Positions 1 to 6,762 of a stretch of 11,878 bases of DNA are shown here, piece by piece. Both the position numbers and the translations under genes were made by a program. Source of the stretch: Parcubacteria group bacterium GW2011_GWB1_37_13. Lineage in GTDB: Bacteria; Patescibacteriota; Minisyncoccia; Phycocordibacterales; UBA9973. The notes under the pieces are model-generated. The model was given only the letters and a program-made list of their open reading frames with translations. It made no database searches and was not told the DNA's origin. The first letter of the stretch is position 1; every line of letters starts with the position of its first letter. Location of the stretch: NCBI GenBank assembly GCA_000990145.1, contig LBSW01000029.1, positions 1-11,878 of the forward strand, in the 5' to 3' direction.

Positions 1-5
1 TTAAA

Positions 6-160
6 ATGCCACCGAAAAAGTTTGCGGAACTAAATGAAATCAAATACAATACAATTCAAGAGAAAGAATTAGTTGTCTAGGAAATGGGGTACAGTACACA
101 AAGAAAGCGTTCCGGTTTGATGGAGTCACTCCATTCGGGGTCCATCCGGTTCTCCTAGCG
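6..160 (+). pseudogene. Frameshifted N-terminal part of the HD-domain gene
   Basis: An ATG at 6 opens a 24-codon frame (begins MPPKKFAELNE, ends EKELVV) that stops at the TAG at 78-80. The frame shared with the downstream HD ORF continues at once from 77 with LGNGVQYTKKAFRFDG, followed by VTPFGVHPVLLA. Joined, these give the expected first helix and the TP-x-x-x-HP segment of a SpoT/Mesh1-like HD domain. A one-base loss within GTTGTCTAG (72-80) would explain the break; the codons before the TAG do not form a classical slippery heptamer. Alternatives are a sequencing error, true gene decay, or initiation at a rare codon such as ATT at 68. Window position 1 is only five bases away, so the upstream signals are not visible. 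Confidence 0.5.
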
Positions 161-535
161 ATGCTCATCTTGAATGAAGAGCATTTAACGGAAGAAGTTC
201 GTGTCAGGGGAGCGAAAGCTCTTCTCGCCCACGATCTGCTGGAAGACACGACAGTAGAACTTCCGGAGTGGGCCAGAGATCCCGAAGTCGAGAAGCTCGT
301 TTGCGGACTGACCTTCACAAAGGGACAGGATAAATACGTTGACGTGTGGAGTCGCGGGGAGGATGTAATTCTCCTTTCGTTCTTCGATAGCGTGATAAAC
401 CTGACATGTGTTGGGAATGTCTTGCCAGAACGTATGGCCTACAAAAAGCAAAAGGTGCGCGAGCACTTGGTCTACATCGAGCAACGCTATCCGAAGCTCG
501 AGATCGTCAAGATGGCGAAAGCATTTTTGCAATAG
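161..535 (+). CDS. Small HD-domain metal phosphohydrolase (Mesh1/SpoT-hydrolase-like), 5' end disrupted
   Basis: From this ATG 124 residues are encoded. They carry the second half of an HD-superfamily signature: H24-D25 in LLAHDLLEDT, with E28-D29 completing the HDxxED motif typical of (p)ppGpp hydrolases, and D76 in FFDSVINL, matching the last metal-binding Asp of SpoT/Mesh1-type domains. The first metal-binding His is not in this ORF. It lies just upstream in the same frame, in FGVHPVLLA (His codon 143-145), so translation must begin before 161. The frame is open back to 38 but has no ATG, GTG or TTG. The likely original N-terminus is in another frame (6-80). Likely role by family: hydrolysis of a nucleotide pyrophosphate or phosphate, possibly (p)ppGpp; the substrate is not proven. 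The gene is GC-richer than the core genes and is followed by a strong terminator. HD assignment is firm, the substrate is inference. Confidence 0.7.
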   Translation: MLILNEEHLTEEVRVRGAKALLAHDLLEDTTVELPEWARDPEVEKLVCGLTFTKGQDKYVDVWSRGEDVILLSFFDSVINLTCVGNVLPERMAYKKQKVREHLVYIEQRYPKLEIVKMAKAFLQ

Positions 536-548
536 TCATCAAAACCAC

Positions 549-562
549 GCTCGTTTTCGAGC
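549..562 (+). other. Short hairpin downstream of the HD gene
   Basis: GCTCG-TTTT-CGAGC forms a 5-bp stem with a four-T loop, 13 bases after the HD-gene stop codon. It has no T-run after it, so it is not a terminator by itself. It may protect the 3' end or assist the stronger terminator just downstream. Confidence 0.4.
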
Positions 563-590
563 AAGCTGTGAGTCACTATTGATCTTCACT

Positions 591-631
591 AGCCAGCACA
601 CGCCGAAAGGAGAAAAGTGTACTGGCTTTTT
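591..631 (+). terminator. Rho-independent terminator of the HD gene
   Basis: AGCCAGCACAC (591-601) pairs with GTGTACTGGCT (617-627) with one C-A mismatch, leaving a purine-rich loop and a five-T run at 627-631. This is the expected end of the plus-strand HD transcript. The gene-free stretch 536-773 otherwise holds the hairpin at 549-562, the palindromic element at 634-669 and weak AT-rich palindromes near 704-737; I see no further gene in it. Confidence 0.8.
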
Positions 632-633
632 AA

Positions 634-669
634 TTTCCACCATCTTTTACATATGTTCGAGATAGTAGA
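634..669 (-). repeat. 36-nt imperfect palindromic element, copy 1
   Basis: Read on the minus strand, this matches the plus-strand sequence at 8669-8704 in 31 of 36 positions, including 17 consecutive identical bases (642-658 here). Each copy is itself an imperfect palindrome centred on CATATG: the 17-base half-sites agree at 12 of 17 positions here. It lies between the terminator of the GC-rich HD island and the 3' end of rel. The function is unknown; an operator, recombination site or mobile repeat would all fit. Confidence 0.75.
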
Positions 670-773
670 TTCCGACATTCTCAAAATTTCCGCATATGCA
701 TAAATCTTAAGATTGTTAGAAACTCTGCTATCGCAGAAAATGTAACAAATTCTAACTTCAGTGTCTAGAATTC

Positions 774-2243
774 TTAAGAACGGCCGAAAGATTTAAGCCT
801 ATTAAGTAAGCTATTTTTTTCTAAATATGATTTTACATGCTTCCTGGCAATGGTTGTTTTTAAGTATTCTAACCACTTATTGGAAGGATGAGAACTGCCT
901 TTTGTAATTATTTCCACAATATCCCTATTTTTTAATTTTGAAAAAATTTGAGACATTTTCCCGTTGATCTTTACTCCAAAGATATGGTCTCCGATGTCCG
1001 AATGTATAGCATAAGCGAAATCTATCGGACTTGAATCTTCCGGCAGATCCACTACGTCTCCCTGGGGAGTGAAAACAAAAATACGGTCATTAAAAAAATC
1101 CATTTTCAAATGTTCAAGAAAAATTTTCGGATCATCCGGCAGATAATTTAAATTTTTCAATTCTTCAATCCATTTGAATTTTAATTTTTCTTTCACATTT
1201 TTTAAGTTGCTATTTTCCTTGTAAGCAAAATGCGCAGCAATGCCGTAAGCCGCTTCTCTATGCATTTCTTTGGTTCTTATTTGAATTTCCGCAATTCCGC
1301 CTGTGCCGGTAAAAATAGTCGTGTGAATAGATTGGTAGCCATTCGGTTTTGGAAGCGCTATATAATCTTTAATTTTTCCAGGCAGGGGATTCCAAAGGGA
1401 ATGTATAATTCCTAAGACTTTGTAGCATTCTTCTATGCTCTCTACCACTACGCGCATAGCCACAATGTCATAGATCTTGTCAATATCCATTTCGTATTTC
1501 AAAAGTTTTCTCCATAGGCTGTATTTGCGTTTTACTCGGTAATCAATTTCAACTATTTTTATCTCATTCTTTTTAAATTCTACTTCCAATTTTTTTCGAA
1601 CTTCATATAAATTTTTCTGATATAAATCCTTTTTTTCTTTTATTATTTCCTCCACTTGCGCATATTCTTTGGGATAAGCGTAAGGAAAAGCAACATCCTC
1701 CAATTCGCCCTTGAGTTTTCCCATTCCTAAACGATTAGCCAGAGGCGCGTAGACTTCAATTGATTCTATCGCAATTCTTTCTTTTTTTTCTTTCGGCACA
1801 AATTTCAGCGTTTTTAAATTATGAAGCCGGTCGGCAAATTTTATGATAATCGCGCGCAAATCATTTGCCATAACAATAAAGAATTTCCGCAAACTTTCTA
1901 CGTGTCTTTCGTGTCCTCGATACTTGAGAATTCCAAGATTCGTCACATTCTCTATTAAGAATAAAATATCGTCGTTAAATTCTTTTTTTATTTCTTCTTT
2001 GGTTGCTTTTGCATTTTTTAACACATCGTGCAATAATCCTGCGGCAATGGTCTGCGCATCCATTCCAAAACCGGCAAGAATTTTTGCAGTTTCAAAAACA
2101 TGGTTGAAATACGGCTCTCCGCTAAATCTTTTTTGATCTTTATGCGCGCGCTCCGCAAACTCATAAGCTTTTGTTATAAGTTCTTTCTCTTTTTCATTTA
2201 CTCCTCCTGCCACGAGGTCTGTTATTTCTTTTACACTCGGCAT
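774..2243 (-). CDS. rel: RelA/SpoT-family (p)ppGpp synthetase with a degenerate hydrolase motif, short form
   Basis: The 489-residue protein has an N-terminal HD domain (about 20-150), a nucleotidyltransferase synthetase domain (about 225-345) and a TGS domain (about 386-448), then ends after a short helical stretch. The C-terminal zinc/ACT regulatory part of full-length Rel (usually above 700 residues) is absent. Synthetase marks are present: D259 in YDIVAMRV, KPNGYQSIHT (299-308), and E319 in EIQIRT. In the HD domain the metal ligands H48, H72, D73 and D138 are kept, but the HDxxED motif reads HDVLKN, so the catalytic Glu and Asp are K76 and N77. By analogy with streptococcal Rel this should weaken or abolish (p)ppGpp hydrolysis. 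It lies 22 bases downstream of topA, and its own -10 box sits in that gap. The family is certain; loss of hydrolase activity is inference. Confidence 0.93.
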   Translation of the reverse strand: MPSVKEITDLVAGGVNEKEKELITKAYEFAERAHKDQKRFSGEPYFNHVFETAKILAGFGMDAQTIAAGLLHDVLKNAKATKEEIKKEFNDDILFLIENVTNLGILKYRGHERHVESLRKFFIVMANDLRAIIIKFADRLHNLKTLKFVPKEKKERIAIESIEVYAPLANRLGMGKLKGELEDVAFPYAYPKEYAQVEEIIKEKKDLYQKNLYEVRKKLEVEFKKNEIKIVEIDYRVKRKYSLWRKLLKYEMDIDKIYDIVAMRVVVESIEECYKVLGIIHSLWNPLPGKIKDYIALPKPNGYQSIHTTIFTGTGGIAEIQIRTKEMHREAAYGIAAHFAYKENSNLKNVKEKLKFKWIEELKNLNYLPDDPKIFLEHLKMDFFNDRIFVFTPQGDVVDLPEDSSPIDFAYAIHSDIGDHIFGVKINGKMSQIFSKLKNRDIVEIITKGSSHPSNKWLEYLKTTIARKHVKSYLEKNSLLNRLKSFGRS

Positions 2244-2255
2244 AAGAGAATTATA
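2244..2255 (-). promoter_or_regulatory. Putative leaderless promoter of rel (-10 box)
   Basis: On the minus strand a perfect TATAAT occupies 2255-2250, followed by six bases (TCTCTT) and the rel ATG at 2243-2241. Transcription starting about seven bases after the box would begin at or next to the ATG, and no Shine-Dalgarno sequence is present. I see no convincing -35 box 16-18 bases upstream. Confidence 0.5.
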
Positions 2256-2265
2256 CCCTTAATTT

Positions 2266-4536
2266 TTAATTAAGTGGAATTTTGTGCGGATTATGCATTT
2301 TACAAGATTTATTAGAACAGCGTTCGGGAATAGTTTTAGTGCCTTCCATCATCAAGCTTTTACATTCTTTACATATTGCGCCTGTCGGTTTTGCTTTTAT
2401 GGCAAATTTGCATTTTGGATAATTAGAACAAGAATAAAAAATTCCGAATCGTCCGCGACGTTCGCTTATATCTCCAGTTTTACAAATAGGACATAATATT
2501 CCTGTTTTTTTCTTTGCTTCATCAGCTTCATCACTTTTAATAAATTTGCATTTTGGATACCGTGAACAAGAAATAAAAGTACCGGTGCCGTCGCGCCTTT
2601 CTTTGATTACCAGCTTACCGCCGCCAGCCTTGCCTTTTTTTTCGCCGCATTCAGGACATATTTCTCCCGTTTCTTCAGGACCTTTTAACTCTGTTCCATC
2701 AAGCATTAAAGCTCCGTCACAATCGGGATATTTTAAACAAGAATAAAATTTACCTACGCGAGAAAGTTTGATGATCATTCCTAAACCGCATTTTGGACAT
2801 TTTATATTAGGAGGCGCTGATCCTAAATTGGTCGCTTTTTCTAATTTTTCTTTTGATTTTATATCTTTTGAAAACGGCCCGTAAAAATCTTTAAGCGTTT
2901 TTTCGTATTCACGCTCGCCTCGAGAAATTTCATCAAGTTTGTCTTCCATTTCCGCTGTAAAACTGTCAGAAATGTAGTTCATAAAATGTTTTTCTAAAAA
3001 ATTCGACACAACTTCGCCGACATCGGTAGGGAATAATGTTTTACCTTCCTTATTTACATAACCTCTTTCTTCTATTGTTTTCATTATGGACGCATAAGTG
3101 GATGGTCTACCTATTCCTCTAGCCTCCAATTCTTTAATTAAGCCAGCCTCGCTATATCTGCCTAGCGGCTCAGTAAATTTTTCTTCGCTTGCAAGATTAA
3201 GCAGTTTTAATTCTTCTCCAGTTTTGCATAAAGGCAATTCTATATCATCGCCTCTCGCATCGCTATCCATTTTGAGCCAGCCCGGAAAAAGCAAACGCGA
3301 ACCATTGGCAGAAAAATCCGGAAATTGAAACTTGGAGGTTCTTCCTCCATTTGGAGGAAGAACCTCCAAGTTAATTGTTGCTATGATTTTCGTCTTTAAT
3401 AATTTCGCGTCAGCCATTTGTGAAGACACAACGCGTTCCCAAATTAATCTATAAAGTTTGTCTTGTTCATCCGTGCCTACGACCATATTTTCAATACGTG
3501 TTGGCCGTATCGCCTCGTGCGCTTCTTGAGCATTTTTAGATTTAGTTTTATAAATTCTGGTCTGTATATATTCTTTGCCGTATTTCTTTTCAATAAGCGC
3601 GACAATCTGGGCTTGAGCGGCCGCAGACAAATTCGTGCTGTCAGTTCGCATATAGGTAATGTGCCCAGCTTCGTAAAGTTTTTGAGCTATTTGCATCGTA
3701 CGCGAAGGAGAATAGCCTAAGCGCGAACTTGCAGTCTGTTGTAATGTAGAGGTAATGAAGGGCGCGCGAGGAGAACGTTTTTGTTCCGATTCTTTTACTT
3801 CACTTACAAGCCACGTTCCAACTTTTCCTATTTCCATTATTTTTTCTACGATTTTCTCGTCTCTCGGTTCTTCAGAACATTCCAAGCTTATTTTCTGTTT
3901 TTTATTGGTCTCAAATAGGCCAAAAATTTTCCAAAATTTTTCTGAAATAAAAGCGCGAATCTCGCGTTCGCGCTCCATTATTATGCGCAACGCAGGAGAT
4001 TGTACACGTCCAGCAGAAAGCCCATAACGAACTTTTTTCCAAATTAAACCTGAAAGATCATAACCCACGAGACGATCCAAAACTCTGCGCGCTTCTTGAG
4101 CTTTACGTAAATTAGTATCAATTTTGCGGGGATGTTGGAGAGCTTCGGACACCGCTTCCTTGGTAATTTCATAAAAAACCACCCTTTCTATCTGGGCTTT
4201 AATTTTCCTATTTTCGTTTAAAAGTGTTTCTATATGCCAAGCGATAGCTTCTCCTTCGCGGTCAGGGTCGGTTGCCAATATTATTTCATTAGATTTGGAA
4301 GCCAACTCTTGCAATTCGCGCACAATTTTTTCTTTGCCTTTGGAAATTTCATAATGCGGAACAAATCCCGCTTCTATATCTATCGCTTTTTTATTTGATT
4401 TCGGCAAATCTCGAATGTGCCCGATTGACGCGCGCACAATAAAAGAATCCCGATTCGCCTTCACTGAAGTTTCAGCGGACAAATATTTTTCAATAGTTTT
4501 TGCTTTTGATGGCGATTCAACAATTAATAATTTCAT
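2266..4536 (-). CDS. topA: DNA topoisomerase I (type IA)
   Basis: This 756-residue type IA topoisomerase relaxes negative supercoils. The start is taken at 4536 because the family N-terminus (MKLLIVESPSKAKTIEKYL) begins there; an in-frame ATG at 4605 would add 23 residues encoded by an intergenic repeat. The Toprim domain is marked by E7 in VESPSKA and by TDPDREGE (89-96). The active-site Tyr is Y295 in ITYMRTDS. The C-terminus carries four Cys-x2-Cys zinc ribbons, each continuing with a second Cys pair, in the last 170 residues or so. Residues about 389-404 are encoded by a perfect inverted repeat (3329-3372) inserted without breaking the frame, in the region leading to the FPDFSANGSRLLFPGW strand. 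It sits downstream of dprA on the same strand, consistent with co-transcription. Confidence 0.96.
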   Translation of the reverse strand: MKLLIVESPSKAKTIEKYLSAETSVKANRDSFIVRASIGHIRDLPKSNKKAIDIEAGFVPHYEISKGKEKIVRELQELASKSNEIILATDPDREGEAIAWHIETLLNENRKIKAQIERVVFYEITKEAVSEALQHPRKIDTNLRKAQEARRVLDRLVGYDLSGLIWKKVRYGLSAGRVQSPALRIIMEREREIRAFISEKFWKIFGLFETNKKQKISLECSEEPRDEKIVEKIMEIGKVGTWLVSEVKESEQKRSPRAPFITSTLQQTASSRLGYSPSRTMQIAQKLYEAGHITYMRTDSTNLSAAAQAQIVALIEKKYGKEYIQTRIYKTKSKNAQEAHEAIRPTRIENMVVGTDEQDKLYRLIWERVVSSQMADAKLLKTKIIATINLEVLPPNGGRTSKFQFPDFSANGSRLLFPGWLKMDSDARGDDIELPLCKTGEELKLLNLASEEKFTEPLGRYSEAGLIKELEARGIGRPSTYASIMKTIEERGYVNKEGKTLFPTDVGEVVSNFLEKHFMNYISDSFTAEMEDKLDEISRGEREYEKTLKDFYGPFSKDIKSKEKLEKATNLGSAPPNIKCPKCGLGMIIKLSRVGKFYSCLKYPDCDGALMLDGTELKGPEETGEICPECGEKKGKAGGGKLVIKERRDGTGTFISCSRYPKCKFIKSDEADEAKKKTGILCPICKTGDISERRGRFGIFYSCSNYPKCKFAIKAKPTGAICKECKSLMMEGTKTIPERCSNKSCKMHNPHKIPLN
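3329..3372. repeat. Perfect inverted repeat (20-bp arms) inside topA
   Basis: AACTTGGAGGTTCTTCCTCC at 3329-3348 is the exact reverse complement of 3353-3372, with a four-base loop ATTT. The element lies inside topA and encodes about 15 residues (LEVLPPNGGRTSKF) without a stop or frameshift. It looks like a small palindromic element inserted in frame. It could fold as a strong hairpin in topA mRNA. Confidence 0.9.
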
Positions 4537-4600
4537 CCCGTTAAAAATATAAAAATTTAATTTATAATAATATTTCCCGTAAAGAGAATTTCTAACGGGA
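4536..4600. repeat. Intergenic palindromic repeat at the dprA-topA junction
   Basis: TCCCGT (4575-4580) pairs with ACGGGA (4595-4600). A second, longer pairing joins 4536-4548 (TCCCGTTAAAAAT) with the reverse complement of 4588-4600 (TCCCGTTAGAAAT), 12 of 13 bases. The repeat fills the gap between the dprA stop and the topA start, and one arm overlaps the first base of the topA start codon. Translated in the topA frame it gives MNPVRNSLYG. From memory, an NPVRN-like peptide recurs at starts of predicted Parcubacteria proteins, which would make this a dispersed family; that recollection is unverified. Confidence 0.7.
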
Positions 4601-4601
4601 T

Positions 4602-5468
4602 TCATTCCAACGCCAATCTGATTTCTCCCATTTCTTCTTTAATTAATTCTTTTATTTCCATTACAGAAAGCAGAGCGTTGGCGGTTGCTATCGGAAGTTT
4701 TATTTTCTGGATTAAATAATCTCTTTGCATTGGCTCTCTAAGCAAATTAATAACATTTTTTTCTTCAGGCGATAAATCTTCAAAAAGTTTTTTTTGTTTT
4801 TCTTCGTTTTTGGGCAATTCGAAACCGAGCGCTTCTAACACATCTTCAGCGCAAGTGACAGGGATGGCGCCTTGATGCAGTAATTTATTTGTGCCTTTTG
4901 AATTGGAAGAAAAAATTGATCCCGGCACGACAAGCAGATCGCGATTATATTCTGTTGTAAGTCGGGCAGTAATAAGAGTGCCGGATTTTTCTTCTGCTTC
5001 TATTATTAGCGTCGCTTTTGAAATTCCAGCCATAAGTCTGTTGCGCATAGGAAAACTCCATTGAGTCGCCTTGAAATCAGGCTCAAATTCCGAAATTAAA
5101 CATCCGCCGCTTTCAACAATTTCATTCATCAATCGCACATTCGTTTTTGGATACATTGCTTCAGAAGAAAGTCCTGAACCTGGAAAAACTATGGTTTTGA
5201 GTCCCATTTGCATAGCTTTTTTATGAGCTATGGTATCTATGCCCATAGCAAAACCAGACACTATTACTATTGGGTAGCCTTTCAAGCCTGTAATTATTTT
5301 TTCACACGCCTCTTTTCCATAAGAGGTAAATTTTCTCGATCCCACAACGCAAAGATATATTAAATCTTCCGGTGGCAATTCGCCGATGATCCAAAGATCT
5401 TCCGGGGGCTGGGGGGTTTCCAAAAGCGCTTTTGGAAATTTGTTTTTTGGAAGTTTTTGAATTTTCAT
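4602..5468 (-). CDS. dprA: DNA-processing protein DprA
   Basis: The 288-residue protein is a cytoplasmic single-strand DNA-binding RecA loader used in natural transformation. The Rossmann-like core is clear: CVVGSRKFTSYG (40-51), VSGFAMGIDTIAH (70-82), VFPGSGL (94-100), SFPMRNRLMAGIS (138-150), EKSGTLITA (160-168) and VPGSIFSSNSKGTNKLL (181-197). Residues about 230-288 form the C-terminal winged-helix-like domain. It is slightly short because the N-terminal SAM-like domain is missing or reduced. The ATG at 5468 is 23 bases from the divergent serS ATG and has no Shine-Dalgarno sequence. The 5' coding part includes a 22-bp perfect palindrome and a repeated PPEDL motif (residues 21-25 and 32-36). 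Together with transformation-type DNA uptake known in Patescibacteria, this suggests competence, although no com genes are in the window. Confidence 0.95.
   Translation of the reverse strand: MKIQKLPKNKFPKALLETPQPPEDLWIIGELPPEDLIYLCVVGSRKFTSYGKEACEKIITGLKGYPIVIVSGFAMGIDTIAHKKAMQMGLKTIVFPGSGLSSEAMYPKTNVRLMNEIVESGGCLISEFEPDFKATQWSFPMRNRLMAGISKATLIIEAEEKSGTLITARLTTEYNRDLLVVPGSIFSSNSKGTNKLLHQGAIPVTCAEDVLEALGFELPKNEEKQKKLFEDLSPEEKNVINLLREPMQRDYLIQKIKLPIATANALLSVMEIKELIKEEMGEIRLALE
5417..5438. repeat. 22-bp perfect palindrome in the dprA 5' coding region
   Basis: Positions 5417-5438 read identically on both strands (half-site TTTCCAAAAGC). It encodes part of the dprA N-terminus (FPKALLE), which fits the usual family sequence before the Rossmann core. 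It is therefore either a chance palindrome or a regulatory/repeat element tolerated by the protein. It lies about 30 bases inside dprA from its start. Confidence 0.6.
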
Positions 5469-5472
5469 TTAT

Positions 5473-5488
5473 TATAGTATATACTATA
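5473..5488. promoter_or_regulatory. Palindromic bidirectional -10 region for dprA and serS
   Basis: TATAGTATATACTATA is a perfect 16-bp palindrome in the 23-base gap between the two divergent ATGs. It gives a TATACT -10 box on each strand: 5480-5485 for serS, ending six bases before its ATG, and 5481-5476 for dprA, ending seven bases before its ATG. For serS a TTGAAT at 5457-5462 lies 17 bases upstream, the classical -35 spacing; the dprA -35 is poor. Neither gene has room for a Shine-Dalgarno leader, so both transcripts are probably leaderless. A palindromic operator could also sit here. Confidence 0.6.
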
Positions 5489-5491
5489 TTT

Positions 5492-6757
5492 ATGCTGGAC
5501 ATAAAATTCATTCGTGAAAATAAAGAAATAGTGCAGGAAGGCGCAAAGAAAAAACACGTAGAGATTGACATAAGCAAACTTACAGCTCTTGATGATGAAC
5601 GCTTGAAAGAACTCAAAGAAATAGAAGATCTGCGAGCGGAAATCAATCGAGTTTCCAATGACATAGCCCGCGATCAGAATTCTGCGCTTAAAATCCAGCT
5701 AATTGAAGAAATGCGCGCTGTTAAAGAAGAAATTAAAACTAAAGAGGAGAAATTTAAAAAAACAATAGAAGAGTGGCAAAAAATGATGTTGCAAGTGCCA
5801 AATGTGCCTGATATGACGGTGCCTCTCGGAACCGGCGAAGAGGATAATAAAGAAATTTCAGCGTGGGGAGAAAAACCTAAATTTGATTTTACTCCAAAAG
5901 ATCACACAGAACTGATGATAAAACTAAATATGGTTGATTTTGAAAGGGGTGTGAAGGTTCACGGTTTCCGAGGATATTTTTTGCAAAACGATGGAGTAGA
6001 ACTTTCTTGGGCAATTTGGAATTATGCTCGAAAATTTTTTGGAGAAAAAAAATTTAATAATTTTATTGCTCCGGCAATTGTGCACAAACAACACTTATAT
6101 GGCACAGGACATTTGCCTGGAGGAGGGGAAGACATTTATAAAACAGAAGACGGGGATTGCCTCTCTGGTACGGCAGAGATACCGATGATGGGATACCATA
6201 GTAATGAAATAATAAAAAGAGAAGAGTTGCCGAAACGTTATTTAGCATTTTCTCCGTGCTATAGAAGGGAAGCGGGCGCTCATTCAAAAGACACCAAAGG
6301 GCTTATCCGAGTGCAGGAATTTTATAAACTTGAACAGCTTATACTTTGCGAAGCAAGCCACGAAGAATCAGTTAAATATCACGAAGAAATAACTAGAAAT
6401 TTTGAAGAATTTTTAGAATCGCTCGGCATTCCTTATCGCCGATTGGAAATTTGCACAGGAGATTTAAAATCTGCCCATGTGAAAAGCTACGATACCGAAG
6501 CTTGGCTTCCATCGCAAAATCAATATCGCGAACTTTCCAGCGCTTCATATTATCATGATTTTCAAACAAGAAGATTCAATATCCGTTACAAAGATAAAGA
6601 CGGAAAATCTCATTTTGTTCATTCGCTCAACAGCACAGCTGTGGCAACTCCGAGAATTTTAGTTGTTATAGTGGAAAATTACCAGCAAGCTGACGGTTCT
6701 ATAAAAATTCCAGAAGTCTTGCGAAAATATATGGGAGATAGGGAATTCATAAAATAA
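5492..6757 (+). CDS. serS: Seryl-tRNA synthetase
   Basis: The 421-residue class II synthetase charges tRNA-Ser with serine. Residues 1-105 form the N-terminal tRNA-binding antiparallel coiled coil, rich in Glu, Lys and Leu. The catalytic core shows the TAE serine-binding loop (LSGTAEIPM, 225-233), motif 2 (FSPCYRREAGAHSKDTKGL, 253-271, then RVQEFYKLEQL) and motif 3 (HSLNSTAVATPRILVVIVEN, 377-396, with the conserved Arg R388). The length matches the family. The start at 5492 is chosen because MLDIKFIREN is the family N-terminus; a further in-frame ATG at 5432 would run through the divergent promoter and the dprA coding region. It is the first gene of a plus-strand group; ftsQ begins five bases after its stop. 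Confidence 0.96.
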   Translation: MLDIKFIRENKEIVQEGAKKKHVEIDISKLTALDDERLKELKEIEDLRAEINRVSNDIARDQNSALKIQLIEEMRAVKEEIKTKEEKFKKTIEEWQKMMLQVPNVPDMTVPLGTGEEDNKEISAWGEKPKFDFTPKDHTELMIKLNMVDFERGVKVHGFRGYFLQNDGVELSWAIWNYARKFFGEKKFNNFIAPAIVHKQHLYGTGHLPGGGEDIYKTEDGDCLSGTAEIPMMGYHSNEIIKREELPKRYLAFSPCYRREAGAHSKDTKGLIRVQEFYKLEQLILCEASHEESVKYHEEITRNFEEFLESLGIPYRRLEICTGDLKSAHVKSYDTEAWLPSQNQYRELSSASYYHDFQTRRFNIRYKDKDGKSHFVHSLNSTAVATPRILVVIVENYQQADGSIKIPEVLRKYMGDREFIK

Positions 6758-6762
6758 AAACT

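Noticed and set aside
40-318. Minus-strand ORF of 92 codons opposite the HD gene
   Set aside because: Composition is Ser/Arg-rich without any family motif, and it overlaps the HD-domain frame, which has clear motifs.
408-665. Plus-strand ORF overlapping the end of the HD gene
   Set aside because: It runs through the terminator hairpin and its T-run, and its peptide shows no recognisable domain.
724-737. TCTGC-TATC-GCAGA hairpin as a terminator for rel
   Set aside because: The 5-bp stem lacks a T-run on the minus strand, so I could not support it as a terminator.
4537-4605. Start of topA at 4605
   Set aside because: The added 23 residues are translation of a palindromic repeat; the conserved family N-terminus begins at 4536.
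5432-5491. Start of serS at 5432
   Set aside because: It would place the divergent promoter and dprA coding sequence inside the protein; the SerS N-terminus MLDIKFIREN starts at 5492.
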